DNA of 64,000 nucleotides, taken from contig JAMFTG010000248.1 in NCBI GenBank assembly GCA_023974075.1, forward strand, positions 62,001-126,000, in the 5' to 3' direction. The notes under the pieces were generated by a model that worked only from the letters and a program-made list of their open reading frames with translations, did not search any database and was not told the origin of the DNA. Below, one piece after another: positions 11,003 through 22,483 of this stretch. This DNA is from Chaenocephalus aceratus. Lineage: Eukaryota; Chordata; Actinopteri; Perciformes; Channichthyidae. The position numbers and the translations under genes are program-made. Each line of letters starts with the position of its first letter. Positions within the stretch are counted from its first letter, which is position 1.

Positions 11003-11519
11003 TGTTATGGAAATCTAGGACCCAACACAGCGCTTGAGAGTACAAGTCAATGATCAAAACAAATAAATGGTGAATCAAGCAAAGCTGTCTTTTGGTTATT
11101 TATTTGAAGCTTCAAATACACGACATAATAATATATTGTCACCGGTCGGGCAGAGTATGGAAAGTCTGCCCGAGAGTGCGCAGAACAATGGAAAAGCAAA
11201 GGTTATATAGAAAAGGAGTGGGAAAGAGAACAATCTGGGTTCACACAGTCAGATTGTTGATGAGACACCCAGTGGCCTTGAGTAGATAGCATAACGGTTC
11301 TCAGAGCAGGGAAGTTCGTGATGTGTCTGACTGTGTATGAGTCTCCCAGTCTGCTGAAACAGCTGTGGCCTTGCAGAGACTGGGAAACTCATAAGAGAAT
11401 ATAATAGAATAATAATGGTAAAAGCACAACAAGAGGAAATAAGAAGCATTTGGTTTAAACATATGAAAGATATAATAAGGATAGATATAAGAATGATAAT
11501 AATAACATTTTCCACTACA
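11003..11519 (-). repeat. 3' LTR of the endogenous retrovirus
   Basis: Plus-strand ends are TGTTATGG and CACTACA, giving the TG...CA termini. On the minus strand a TATA-like box lies at 11203-11210 and an AATAAA poly(A) signal at 11099-11104. Their spacing fits U3-R-U5 with a U5 of roughly 80-100 bp. Confidence 0.93.
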
Positions 11520-11531
11520 TTCCCCCCTTTT
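11520..11531 (-). other. Polypurine tract
   Basis: On the minus strand the run AAAGGGGGGAA directly precedes the 3' LTR, where the plus-strand primer of reverse transcription is expected. Confidence 0.85.
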
Positions 11532-11710
11532 GATCATACTTGATCAATAGAAAAAACAAATGATAGGATAGACTGATATAACACATCAATGAATACACTC
11601 CATCGCTGGTTTAAGTAAACACATCACAAATATATCATAGAAAACTGGCTGTTTTTGTGGAGGACAGACTCCAATATAATGTAAGCATAAGAGAGGAGAT
11701 ACACACATGA

Positions 11711-13117
11711 TTATATTGATGAATCGGAATCAGACTCTTCTGATTCTAGCTGATCTATCTCACTGTGGCGCAAAGGATTGTCTTGTAATGGAATAGTAGT
11801 ATACTGAACGAAAGCTAACAGGTTGTTAAGATGCAGCACGGTGTCAGTGATGTTCTTGGTGGCGTCGGGAATGTAAGTGCAACAGGAGTCACCGATCACA
11901 TGACACAGGCCACCCTTTGAGGCGAACCAAAGGGCGAATTGGTGCTGCATGAGCATGTTCCTAGAGGCTATTATGAATGGGGGCAATGCCTGGAAGCCTT
12001 GCGTCCTCTCCTAAGTGAGGTTCTCTAGCCGGACGTGTAAGGTATCTATTTTATGGGCATTGTTTACTGTACCCCACCATGGGAACAGGCCACCCATGAA
12101 TTTAGCTCCAGCGGACGTCATATCTCTTTTTACCTTGTGGTGGTCGGGGTGTTGGAACTCTGGGTAATGATGTGTCGTGTGCATTAAGGACGTGAGTATA
12201 GTGACTGCTGGATTCAAATCCACTAGAGTGCATGTCCCTATCCAAAGGGGAGCCAGAACTTGATAGAGCTTGTTGCCGCACAACCAAACGTAATCTTCTG
12301 GCGCGCTAAACCCAGCATCACTGGGCCACGCCAGTTGCAGGGAAATATGTTTAACATCAGGGAATGCTACGTTAGAAAGGATTCTCTCAGGGGCACCAGA
12401 TATGTGACAATACGAGATTTTGTAAGCACCGTCACCGCATGTGTTCCGTAGGATGCGAGTACAACCAGTAGTAGTGCCTAGGGGAAAATAAGGTGGTGTA
12501 AGAGACGTTTTGTGGTAAACTCTCTGGATGCAGAGGTTGTGTTTCATCCCTCTCAAATGACTGGGGTGCACATGGCTGACGGGTTGGTACTTTGCGTATG
12601 TGGTGTCAAGCGTGGATGCACGCAAAGAGGAGTTAGACCGATTGCTGCATGGTGGGGGAAGCTGCCTAGCATAACGCCACTCGGTTACGCTGTCTTCAAC
12701 CTTGATGGGCCTTGTCAGAGCCATAAACGCACAGAGGTGTTCAACCTGGGTCAGAGAGCGCGGACGAACTGGCACGGACATTGATGAGTCCTGGGGGAAA
12801 AGGGTGCATGCATAACATGACCCATTTTGTCCTGCGGCCTGCAAGAATGATCTCAGAGTGTTCCACCAGACGTTACCGGTGATCCCATTACTGGTCTGAC
12901 CCACATCAATGTTGCTATGGTCACCTATGTATAGATTAAATGTAGATGTACCTATGGATGTCAATAGTGGCGTCAAAGGTTGCTTACGCTTTTCCGGGGT
13001 CTGAGTTTTGGGCGCGATGTCTATGTAAAATGTGCCACACGAGGGGGAAATGTTCCATGGGGTGTGTGAGTGTATTCTCTCGGTCGATTTCATGACACGG
13101 ACCGTCAGACTTCGCAC
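11711..13117 (-). pseudogene. env: Retroviral env (SU-TM), interrupted
   Basis: The main frame (13117 to 12011, 368 codons) covers the surface subunit and the start of the transmembrane subunit. It shows a CxxC motif (12806-12817) of the kind that isomerises with TM, and a basic KVKR stretch near 12120-12135 as a likely furin-type cleavage site followed by a glycine-rich fusion-peptide-like region. An in-frame TAG at 12011-12013 ends it. Downstream the same frame resumes with the TM ectodomain, including a C-x6-CC motif at 11879-11905. The final frame stops at 11711 after an acidic serine-rich tail with no hydrophobic membrane anchor visible. Defective. Confidence 0.85.
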
Positions 13118-13231
13118 ACTGATAACACAAACGAGGAACCAGAGAGCATATGGAACCGCTCAGCTGGCACTCGCTCGTGACACCTTGTGTGTAGTGTGTT
13201 TTGGTGTATGTAGTGCAAGTGTGGTGCTGGT

Positions 13232-13437
13232 GGTGACTCGGACACGTCACTTGCTGTCATCTCTGTTGGTGACTCGGACACGTCACTTGTTGTCATCTGT
13301 TGGTGACTTGGACATGTCACTTGTTGTCATCTGTTGGTGACTTGGACATGTCACTTGTTGTCATCTGTTGGTGACTTGGACATGTCACTTGTTGTCATCT
13401 GTTGGTGACTTGGACATGTCACTTGTTGTCATCTGTT
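13232..13437 (-). repeat. 34-bp minisatellite between pol and env
   Basis: Six tandem copies of about 34 bp (GGTGACTTGGACATGTCAC plus TTGTTGTCATCTGTT). The two leftmost copies have CGGACAC instead of TGGACAT, and the last four are nearly identical, so expansion proceeded recently from one side. It lies in the pol-env junction, where a splice acceptor or env leader would be expected. Confidence 0.9.
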
Positions 13438-13438
13438 T

Positions 13439-13891
13439 CTATCGTTTCTCCTTTCCTGTGACCACGACCTTGCAGTGGCTGGCGTGGACCCATGTAGCTC
13501 TCTCGGCGACCTTGACCGCTGTCTGGGTGACGAGAAGTACCTGGTAGGGACCTTGCCAACGATTGGATTTCCAGCTCTTTCTCCGGAAATCCTTGACCAG
13601 CACGAAGTCGCCCGGTTGAAGATGGTGAAGTGGACCAGTGGCAGTCGCTAAAGTGGATGATAGGTTAACACAATATGACAACATAGCATCCTCACTCAAA
13701 GTTGTGGAGGGAAGAGGACATCCTGGAGCCTTGAGTCCAATCTGTGGAGGAGCCCCAAAAAGGATTTCAAATGAGCTGAGTTGACTCCGTGTTCTTTTCC
13801 GCATCCTCATGTACATCAGCACAATGGGCAGAGCTTGTGTCCATGACAGACCTGTGTCTGCACAGCATTTTGTTAGTTTGTAATTTTGCAC
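13439..13891 (-). pseudogene. pol: Retroviral integrase, C-terminal domain fragment
   Basis: The frame contains WTQALPIVLMYMR, SSFEILFGAPP and LQPGDFVLVKDF...WQGPYQVLLVT, the end of the integrase core and the SH3-like C-terminal domain in gammaretroviral style. The catalytic core with its D,D-35-E residues is missing: the preceding frame ends about 16 bases upstream at the zinc-binding domain. A deletion has therefore removed the core. Confidence 0.87.
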
Positions 13892-13906
13892 AATGCATAA
13901 TGCAGA

Positions 13907-14745
13907 TTAGCATGCTTCACAGTGCTTTTGAGCTGTTACTGTGAACCCCCTTGTGAACCACTCCTGATTTATAGACTCTAACATCCCCCCTTTTGACACA
14001 TGATCCCACCCATGTGTCAACTTAGCGAAATGAGGGAAAACATTTCTGGGAAGACATGGATTGGAATTTGGGCCAACCCAGATGCTGGATTTTAGGTCAA
14101 AAACAGCCCCAGCAGCCTTCCATTGAGCCTTCTCAACTGGCGTAGCTAGCTGCTGCATGGAAGTCAGTGATGACATTTTGTCAGTAAAGGAGGAGACAGG
14201 GATTTTAACAAATGAGTGTGCGTGAGGTGCGAGAGGAATCAGGGCAGCTGCCTTTGCGGCTGAGTCAGCAGACGCATTTCCTAGGGAAACTGGGTCTGTA
14301 CTGCTTGCGTGTGCGGCACATTTACAGACTGCAACCTCAGATGGGAGCAGAATGGCGTCTAGTAAGCCTGCAACCAGTGCATGGTTAAGTACTGGTTTGC
14401 CATCAGATTTAAGAAATTGTCTACACTTCCAAATAGCCCCAAAATCGTGTACTACCCCGAAAGCATATCGTGAGTCAGTGTAAATAGTCACGGTTTTGCC
14501 TTCTGCAAACGTGCAGGCTTCAGTTAGTGCGATGAGCTCTGCTGCTTGTGCTGAGAGGTGACATGGAAGCGGTCCAGAACGGAGTACAGCAGAATCTGAA
14601 ACAACAGAAAAAAAAACAACAAAAAAAACAAAAAAACAAACAAACAAATAAATTAGTGCCCCCTTGGTCGCGAGAGGCAGACCCATCAACATACAAAATG
14701 AGGTCAGCGTTGGTCAGAGGAACGTCTTTTAAGTCCAAACAATAA
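13907..14745 (-). pseudogene. pol: Retroviral RNase H and integrase zinc-binding domain
   Basis: RNase H motifs are all visible: YVDGSASRD (in the frame from 14738), AELIALTEAC, IYTDSRYAF and GNASADSAAK, carrying the four acidic metal ligands. An A-rich low-complexity stretch (about 14598-14652) is inserted between the first motif and the rest and shifts the frame. Downstream the frame reaches LTHGWDHVSKGG and HCEAC, the HHCC zinc-binding unit of integrase, and then stops. Confidence 0.87.
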
Positions 14746-14749
14746 AAAC

Positions 14750-16255
14750 CTGTCTGTCTTTAAGTCCGGTCTAGGTGTGCACACAATGGAAATTACGTCA
14801 ACCGTCTTCAGGCAATATTCAAACTAAATGAAGTCTCTCCTTTTGAAACATCATGTGTTGAAATAAACACCTGCAGTTCAAAAAATGAATTGCCTAATAT
14901 TTTTTGTTGTGGAATCAATTAATTTCTTTCTTTAAAAGGCAAAAACATGAAAAAGCTAAGAGAAAAACCCTATTGATACAATATTATTTGGAGCAACTTA
15001 ATTTATAAATAGTTGTCAACTTAAAAACATGTGTTCATGTTCAACATGTGGTAATTAAGTACATACAATTTAAGATTAGATTTAAATCATACGGTAAATC
15101 AAGTTGGAACTTTTGGAGTAATCAACTTAAAAACGTGTGTTTATGCTACCAATTATTAAGTGAGTGGTAATTGAAAACACCTCTGATTGCAGAGGAAAAG
15201 CCTTCTCCCCTAACCCAAATAACTTTGTTGCTTTAACAACATTTCAATAGAAGTTGTCTTAACTCAATAACCATCGATGCAACCTATTGCCTTGATTTTC
15301 TTTGTTAAGCCAAGGCATTTGTTGTTAGAGTGTACGTAGACTGGGCCTCCCATATAACCTGGCTGAGCCGATATAAAAACCAATCAGCAAATAAACTTTT
15401 CAATACATTATTGATTACTATTTTTGAGGTCCTTTTAGGTTGGAAGTGAACATAAGTCATAGGTACATGGTGTACTTTTCCTCCACTACATGTATTAATA
15501 CCTTTAGTTACTTCACAGATGTGGATGAATGATGTGAAATATAATCAAGTGTTAAATCAGACTTTAGTTCCACCTGGAGTAAATCCACCAGCTACTCTGC
15601 AGAATACAAAGCCATTCAAACTAGCTGCACCTTTACCAGCTTTGAGAACACTTTCATGATCAATCATTATAAAACATATCATATATATTATTCTGAAATG
15701 GACCAATCTGCACAACGACTACTTTTACTGTCTTTACTTTCACTATATTCTGATAATACTTTTCTACTTTTACTTGAAGAACATTTTGAATGCAGGACTG
15801 TTACTGTAACACTCTGGTATTTCTACTTTTACTCAAGTACAAGATCTGAGTACTTATTCCTTTACTCAAATACAATATCTGAGTACTTCTAATTTCACTA
15901 CAATATCTGAGTACTTATTCCACTTCTGGTAGTGTATTAGTCTGAATTGTAGCTACAAAATCACACAGAGCTGCATACAAATAGAATAATATGTACACGT
16001 GTGTACAATGATTTGTAGGTAATTTTGACTACTCAAGACACCTCACTTATACATCTTCAAAGTATTGGCTTTCAGAATATTAAACCTGTTTCGGCAAATT
16101 CAGATGATAAAATACAACTTTTAAGCTTGTAACGGCATAATTACAAGCAGAGAACGGACTAAGGTAACATCACAGCAAGCATAACAACAGCCGTGTGTTA
16201 TGAACACATACGCAAGAATGACATCATCTGTTGCTTAGTGACTTTTTTAACATTT
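14750..16255. other. Non-retroviral AT-rich insertion replacing most of RT
   Basis: About 1.5 kb with no retroviral coding separates the RT start (16260) from RNase H. It contains a recognisable fish hAT-type MITE motif at about 15490-15930: ACTTTTACTCAAGTAC, repeats of ATCTGAGTACTTATTCC, and CTTTAGTTCCACCTGGAG, similar to sequence at 54890-55045. The RT palm with its YxDD box is absent. The join looks like insertion plus deletion. Confidence 0.7.
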
Positions 16256-16259
16256 AGTC

Positions 16260-16597
16260 TTAACACAAACGTGTGAATGTGTAAGGTTTACCATTATATT
16301 CAAATGTGAACAAAAATTGACTGTCTTTGTGTACCGGAACACTGAAAAATGCATTTGAGACATCTATGGCAGTAAATATGTTGCAGAGGCTGGAACTTTT
16401 GGAGTAATCAGATAAGAATTCCGGACGAGCGTGCATGCACAGCTGCATTTACATCGTAAATCCTGGACAAATCTCCACTCGTCAGGAGGTTTGTCTCTGA
16501 TCTTTTTGACAGGAAACACTGGAATCGTTACACGGAATAATGACCCCTTGTTTAAGCAGAGAGGTAAACACTGGCCATCAACAGCTTCACGTTTCAA
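16260..16597 (-). pseudogene. pol: Retroviral reverse transcriptase, N-terminal fragment
   Basis: Two overlapping frames show the start of RT: FPVKKIRDKPPDEWRFVQDL (finger region) and TAIDVSNAFFSVPVHKDSQF (palm motif A with its aspartate). A frameshift lies near 16400-16450. The sequence stops just after YTFTRL, where the LPQG block should follow, so motifs B and C are lost. Confidence 0.88.
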
Positions 16598-17199
16598 TGG
16601 GTACGGTACGTGAACGTGGACATTAACCCTACGTCATATCTGTGAGCTGCCCAGAGTGAGTATGGCACATCTGAAAGCGCGGCAGGAAGCTCAGAGATAT
16701 GAGAATTACCTTATCCTCAACCAACAGCAATGTGCACATTTTCATTTGATACACGTCACGTGACATAGAGTACATGACATATTCTGTGTGTGTAGGTGCC
16801 CAATCAGTGACTGACTCCCAATCTTTAACGATTGGACCCAAATCCCTCCATCTATCAGTGGGGCCCCCTGGCTAGTGAAATGTGTGGACCGCCCCTGGGA
16901 TTTGACACAGCTGGTTGTGTTTTGTGTGTGTGTGTGTCTAACAGAGATAGTGCTACCCAGCGAATTCCAATACATTTTTAAATATGAGCTCATCATTCAC
17001 ACATTCTAACAGTAAAACTCTCATCATAGCATTTACACGGATCTTTCAACCACGTTAGCAGTACAATGCAAAATGAGAAGTTTCCACACAGCAGGTGGAA
17101 AACCACGTTGACCAGTCAAACGCAACAACTCCTGAAAATCAGGATATGTCAGCAGCCCATTGATACACATTCACCAGTTATTTATCATCAAATGACACT

Positions 17200-17560
17200 T
17201 TTTTGAACCATCGTAGGAGATGGCTGTCGGACTTTAAGACCCTCATTTGTGGAAAAATGAGGTCCAAGCCGAACCAGAGAATCAGATCTCTGCCCAGTAA
17301 ATGTATTGGGCAGGCAGATGATAAAATAACTGTTTTTTACTGATGTGGGAAATGGATTACTGTCAACACCGTTATCTCCACTCTGAAGTGGTACAGAAAC
17401 TTCTCCTTTTCATAAACCCAGCACATGAATAAATCTATCACTAAATTTGCATTCAGGCAAATCTACCCTTTTTTTACCACAGAATGTGTAGCCCCAGAAT
17501 CAACCAAAAATGTGTGGGACATTTCTTAACGCAAACATTCACTGTCATATTTCAAATATG
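17200..17560 (-). pseudogene. pro: Retroviral aspartic protease
   Basis: The minus strand shows FLVDSGATHSVV (active-site Asp-Ser-Gly) at about 17470-17515, followed by a stop. The closing motif HLLGRDLIL is still legible at about 17280-17310. A termination codon just before the protease (near 17527) sits where gag-pro readthrough would be expected in this group, but the additional stops inside make it non-functional. Confidence 0.8.
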
Positions 17561-18691
17561 TACCCTTTTTAACCACAGACATGTCCTCTAATTCTTCTAA
17601 TTTCTCAATAGCATGTATGATGCGTGTGTGTGTGTGTGTGTCACTTCCCTGGTTAGATGCTGCTTGGCATGGGGTCCGTCTCCCCCGACCGAATTCCCTC
17701 CTCCTCCACTCCCTCCCTCGACTGTTAGTTTGAAGAATTGTCTTTGTTGTGGTCCGATTTATCCGATCAAAAGTTCTTTTTCTTCTTCTCGTGTGGGCAT
17801 TCAGCGAACCGATGACCCGTCTGTCCGCAGTTAAAACAGCGATTGTAGTTATTGCTCCGGCCTCGGAAACCCCCTTGTCTGCCCCGGCCATCACTTTGGG
17901 TCCAGGTGGTTGTAATAGCCTGGACCATGGTCAGCTGGCCAGGGAAAGCGGAGAATGTAGTTATTCCTTTTTGGAGGTGTTCTTTTCTGTAGAGTTCAGC
18001 TTTCTTCGCGTCTCTTTTCTTTTTCTCTCTCTTGTCATGGATCTTTTTCAGTCCTGCTTCTTCTTCTTCATTTTCTTTTCTCTGTCTCTCTTCGTCTCTG
18101 CTCCCTGTCTGTGTGTCTTGCTGCTGTGCAGCTGCTCCAGCGGCGGCCGGTATGTTGACCTCATGGTCCAGCAGCAGCAGCAGCCCCAGGAGCCTCCACA
18201 GCAGGTAGCAGACGGGGGGAGGAAGGAGGGGATGGAAATCCCGAGTCGAGGAGAGGGTCCCGCACGCCTGTGAACAGAGGATAGAGGGAAGCTTGGGGTA
18301 GTTTATGTTGAGGAGGAAACACAAAACACTTTTTCTCTTCCTTTGCACTTTTATCCTCAGCCTGTATCTTTTTTATTGCCGCGGCCAATTGCCTTTCACG
18401 GCACTCTGCTTCATCCTCCCAGTATTTTAAACACTTTCTATGAGTGTCCAGTCTCTCTAAATCTTTTACTTTAATTTTACTCTTCTTCTTCATTCTATCT
18501 TCACACTCTTGTAATTTATCCCTTAGGTTTTTGATTTTTAATTTACTCAAAGAACCTCCCTTAGGAAATCCGAACATTTCCGTCCATATATTTAATTTAG
18601 CCAGACTTTCTTCACCATATTTTGCTCGCATGACATCAACTATCGGACCCTCAGGAGGCTGTACATACCCCCTCCCCTGCTTTGCCTCCAT
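17526..18691 (-). pseudogene. gag: Retroviral gag (matrix-capsid-nucleocapsid remnants)
   Basis: Gag begins MEAKQGRGYVQPPEG at 18691 and runs in one frame to about 18161: a charged, helix-rich segment, then proline/alanine-rich sequence. The frame from 18348 carries a long K/E/R-rich coiled-coil-like stretch and a CCHC zinc knuckle, CFNCGQTGHRFAEC, at about 17796-17840. A third frame continues into the protease. Two frameshifts therefore break it, and the region is too short for a complete capsid, implying deletion. Confidence 0.82.
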
Positions 18692-19030
18692 AGCAAAGTC
18701 TTTTAAAGTGTCACCAAAACACTCCGTGTCACCAAAACACTATTTTTCATCCGTCGATGCTAGATATGCCAAATATCTCTGTTTTCGAGCAGTCCCTCTC
18801 CTGATGTCATGGAGTTTTAATTACGTTTAACTTTAAACAATTTAGACTTTGCACATCTCACCGAGTATTGAAAGCCCTTTGAGTTCGTTGGATCTCGTGA
18901 AGTCAATCGGTTCCACCCCTCGCGCTGGTCCCCTCGTCCCGTACGTTTTATGTCGGGGTAGAGGAGGATCCAAGATCCCGGAGCTAGCAGCCACCAGCGT
19001 CCAGAGGTTTCCCCGATCAAACATACAGAG

Positions 19031-19049
19031 ATCCTGCCGACAACGCCAT
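19031..19049 (-). other. Primer binding site candidate
   Basis: On the minus strand, immediately after the 5' LTR end and a short AA spacer, the sequence reads TGGCGTTGTCGGCAGGAT, starting with the TGG expected to pair with a tRNA 3' CCA. I cannot say which tRNA. Confidence 0.7.
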
Positions 19050-19050
19050 T

Positions 19051-19567
19051 TGTTATGGAAATCTAGGACCCAACACAGCGCTTGAGAGTACAAGTCAATG
19101 ATCAAAACAAATAAATGGTGAATCAAGCAAAGCTGTCTTTTGGTTATTTATTTGAAGCTTCAAATACACGACATAATAATATATTGTCACCGGTCGGGCA
19201 GAGTATGGAAAGTCTGCCCGAGAGTGCGCAGAACAATGGAAAAGCAAAGGTTATATAGAAAAGGAGTGGGAAAGAGAACAATCTGGGTTCACACAGTCAG
19301 ATTGTTGATGAGACACCCAGTGGCCTTGAGTAGATAGCATAACGGTTCTCAGAGCAGGGAAGTTCGTGATGTGTCTGACTGTGTATGAGTCTCCCAGTCT
19401 GCTGAAACAGCTGTGGCCTTGCAGAGACTGGGAAACTCATAAGAGAATATAATAGAATAATAATGGTAAAAGCACAACAAGAGGAAATAAGAAGCATTTG
19501 GTTTAAACATATGAAAGATATAATAAGGATAGATATAAGAATGATAATAATAACATTTTCCACTACA
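19051..19567 (-). repeat. 5' LTR of the endogenous retrovirus
   Basis: Same length as the 3' LTR and, reading base by base, I see no mismatch. A TATA-like box (19251-19258) and AATAAA (19147-19152) on the minus strand mark promoter and poly(A) functions. The outer 4 bp (19568-19571, CTAT) is the target duplication. Confidence 0.93.
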
Positions 19568-19571
19568 CTAT

Positions 19572-19986
19572 AAATACATTTCAAATGAATGTTGTATTAA
19601 AAAAAGAATAGAGTAATTGTTTTGTCCCTTATCTCAAGAATCAGTGCGAAAATGACAACAGCAGGTCTTCCTTGAGAAAGTGATCGATGATCTCACTGGG
19701 ACCACATGGTTAAATAAAGGTTTGAAATGAAATGAACAGACCACAGATAAGACTGTCAGCCTGCCAGCTGACACGCATTAGTGAGCATGTCAGTGTGCTT
19801 TGTCTCAGTTTCTCTAAACCCAGTAAGTTTCTCCTTCCTTCTTCTACACTTCTGAAATGAAAGATGGAGCTACTGAAGCCAAAACAGGCAGGTAATTACA
19901 TCCCTGATGGATAGAGAAAAAAAGATGAACGTAAGAAGTGAGCAGTTACAGCTGTTCAAGAGAAGGGGATTGCTGACAGTTTAGGC
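19572..19986. other. No gene seen; short retroposon-like tail
   Basis: Includes GGGACCACATGGTTAAATAAAGG at about 19697, a phrase like a fish LINE 3' end with AATAAA. No other supported feature. Confidence 0.4.
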
Positions 19987-20947
19987 CAGTGGTTCTCAAA
20001 CGTTTTCTGTCAGGCTTTGGAGAAAAAAAAAAGTCAGGCCCCCCCAACACGAATAGTCGCGTAATGGGCCAAGTTAACATTTATTAAAATACATCAATAT
20101 GAACGTCAGCATTCCTTTAAAAAAAAAAAAATCACTTTGTGATAATAAAACAATGCTCCATAATTCTGTGTGGTCGAACAAATAAATATATAATACAATT
20201 GTGCAATCCCTTTGCTAGAACAATAAGTTATAATACTTTGCCACTTTGCAATCTGTGCAAAAAAATAAAAAGAAAGAAAATGCTGATATTTGGCAAACAA
20301 GTGTGTCTTATCACAGCATTAGTGGCTGCAATGAGCCTGTTTGGCACATTTCTTCAAAACAGGGTTTCAGGCTCAGTGGCGGTGCCAGAGATTTCTTTTG
20401 GGGGTGCTGTGGGGTAGCTTGACATTTCATAGAGGGTGCTCAAACATTTAGGGTTTCCAATTAATGTACCGGTCGCTACAGTGGAATGTTCTACTGCAAC
20501 ACTCCCCACACGCACACACAGTGTACCCGCGACTGTCACAATTAAGGCTCGATAATCAGCTCACGGCATATAGGTGTAAGCAGGGGTAAAGTACTATTTT
20601 TATAGGTGGTGTGTGGACCTCACATCCTCTAGGGGGGTCCGGGGGCATGCTCCCCGGGAAGATTTATTTTTAAATATTGAAGTTAAATGCATCAATCTGG
20701 TGCACTTTGAGGGCAACATGAAGAGATCTATGGAAACATCTCTCAACACCCATATGAAACAGAACTGTAAACAGAACTTTTTCTTTATGGATATTTTACA
20801 AATCACTCTTTTAAACTTTATTCTTTTTTTACTGTCATAGTATTTCAAACCTGTTTTTTCATAACTATAATGATCATATAAACGTGTGCCTCGGAAATAA
20901 TTGTTTACATAGACCTAAATGGTGACCAAAACGTTTGAGACCCAATG
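19987..20947. mobile_element. Decayed hAT-type element
   Basis: Starts CAGTGGTTCTCAAACG, the familiar hAT MITE terminus. A degenerate inverted end (ACGTTTGAGACCCAATG) lies at 20931-20947. No matching 8-bp duplication is left. Inside it, at 20374, CAGTGGCGGTGCCAGAG begins another hAT-like end, followed by CCTCTAGGGGGGTCCGGGGG, which I know from fish hAT subterminal regions. This suggests one element nested in another. Confidence 0.5.
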
Positions 20948-20959
20948 AGATAACTTAGA

Positions 20960-21215
20960 CTAAAGTTAACTATCTAAACTCAGAGAGTCCTTTAGTTCAC
21001 TGAGCCTCTCAGTCTGACAGGAGAGGACTCTCCTCAACCTTGTTGTTGAAAAAGTTCCTTATATCCGTTAGTGTAGCTCGCTAGCACCAGAAGCTAACAC
21101 CAACGTTCTCTGGTACCGGTGCGCTCTCTCTCGCTCGCGCACGTACACAAAATGGCTCCTTCCACACACACACACACACACACAGAGCCGAGCTTGAATG
21201 AACTTCTCGTTGTCG
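20960..21215. repeat. hAT-like 5' region with CA repeat
   Basis: The string CTCGCTAGCACCAGAAGCTAACACCAA...CTCTCTCGCTCGCGCACG followed by (CA)11 parallels 33765-33855, which lies within a BED-type hAT element (GCTAGCACCAGATGCTAACA...CTCGCTCGTTCG...(CA)n). It is probably the 5' part of a related hAT copy. The transposase piece at 22484 could belong to it, separated by a LINE. Confidence 0.5.
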
Positions 21216-21219
21216 GGCA

Positions 21220-22480
21220 CTTATATATAGACATTTTATTCATTGGGATAAACCCCTTGAGATGCACCATCTCGTTTGCAAGGGGGTCCCGACAATAGCA
21301 ACAACTTACAGACATAAACAAAAAGACAAAATGCAAAACATGACACACAAGACAAACCACATACAGTCTGTTAAGTGAAATTCAAGCAATGCACACAATC
21401 ATTACAATTTGAGACAGTCGAGCAAATCAGTTCCATCAATATCAGTTATAACAAGTACAGACCAGTTGAAAGTGAGATAACAATGCATGTTTAAATATAG
21501 CCAATGATGCAAGAGATCAAATAGCAGCAAGTAAAGTATTCCAGTCAGTTGGGGCTTTGAACATGAACGCTCTTCTGCCAATACATTTTTTTGCAGAGGG
21601 GACAGAGAAATAAATCTGAACAGAATGTCTAACTTGATGAATTGGTGAGTAGGGTACAAAATACTGCTTTACATAAGGGGGATAGTTAAGATAAATGCAT
21701 TTAAATATCAGCTGAAGCCAATGCGTGTGTCTTCTTACATTTAAAGAAGGCCATTTAAGTTGGTTATACATTGTGCAGTGATGTGTACGAAGAGGACAAC
21801 CAAGAACACATCTGCATAGTCTGTTGTAGGCTATGTTGAGTGGAGCAAGATCTGATTTATGTGCATTTTGGTAGACAACATCACAATAGTCCATAATCGG
21901 AAGAATAAATTGAGAAGTAATTCTCTTTCGGACACTGAGCGTAAAACAATTGCGAGAGCGGTGTAAAACACTGATTCCGTAATTGACTTTTTGTATTACA
22001 TGCTTTATATGTAGTTTAAATGAAAGTTCAGAGTCTAGCCATACACCAAGATATTTAAAGCTATCAACTTTATGCAGAGAAGTGCCATCCTTACATGTTA
22101 TTACTACATTAGGTTTGGATTTGAGCTTCTGCCTGGTACCAAAGACCATGGTATAAGATTTTGTTTTGTTAAGCAGTAGTTTATTGTGTGATAGCCAGTC
22201 CTGTAAGATATTAAATTCCGATTGGAGAGAGATCTGAATTTGTGAAAAATCGGATTTGGATGTATATATGATAGTGTCATCAGCATAAAGGTGAGTACAA
22301 CAATTAATGAGACAAGAAGATAAATCATTTATGTAAATAGAGAACAGAAGTGGGCCCAGAGTTGATCCTTGGGGTACACCCTTTTGTTGGATCAACAGGT
22401 CAGACTGTTTTCCATTAACAACCACACATTGCTTTCTACTGTGAAGGTACGAGCTAAACCATAACACTGTACTTGTACTT
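21220..22480 (-). pseudogene. LINE reverse transcriptase fragment with 3' end
   Basis: Minus-strand frame 22539-21517 carries QKGVPQGSTLGPLLFSIYIN (RT block B), HLYADDTIIY (catalytic block C), LLLNKTKSYTMVFG (block D), VDSFKYLGVWLDSELSF and a C-terminal region ending RAFMFKAPTDWNTL. The element is 5'-truncated just before block B at about 22475. Its 3' UTR ends near 21230 with CCCCTTGCAAACGAGATGG and AATAAA on the minus strand, a known fish LINE 3' end. A relative of this tail is at 43150. The 340-codon frame is open, so the insertion is not very old. Confidence 0.85.
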
Positions 22481-22483
22481 GAT

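Larger units (their letters stand above)
11003..19567 (-). mobile_element. Endogenous retrovirus, minus strand, identical LTRs, broken genes
   Basis: Two direct repeats of 517 bp (11003-11519 and 19051-19567) bound an 8.6-kb element. By eye I find no difference between them. A 4-bp duplication CTAT flanks the element (10999-11002 and 19568-19571). Reading on the minus strand: 5' LTR, a primer-binding-site candidate, gag with a CCHC knuckle, a protease, RT remnants, RNase H, integrase remnants, env, a purine tract and 3' LTR. The TM CX6CC motif and integrase type suggest a gammaretrovirus-like (class I) fish element. The genes are disrupted by stops, frameshifts, deletions and a 1.5-kb unrelated insertion, so it cannot be autonomous. 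Identical LTRs with ruined genes suggest recent spread with help in trans. Confidence 0.92.

Noticed and set aside
17749..18273. 174-codon plus-strand frame with hydrophobic stretches
   Set aside because: Antisense of retroviral gag; the minus strand shows the CCHC knuckle and lysine-rich coil.
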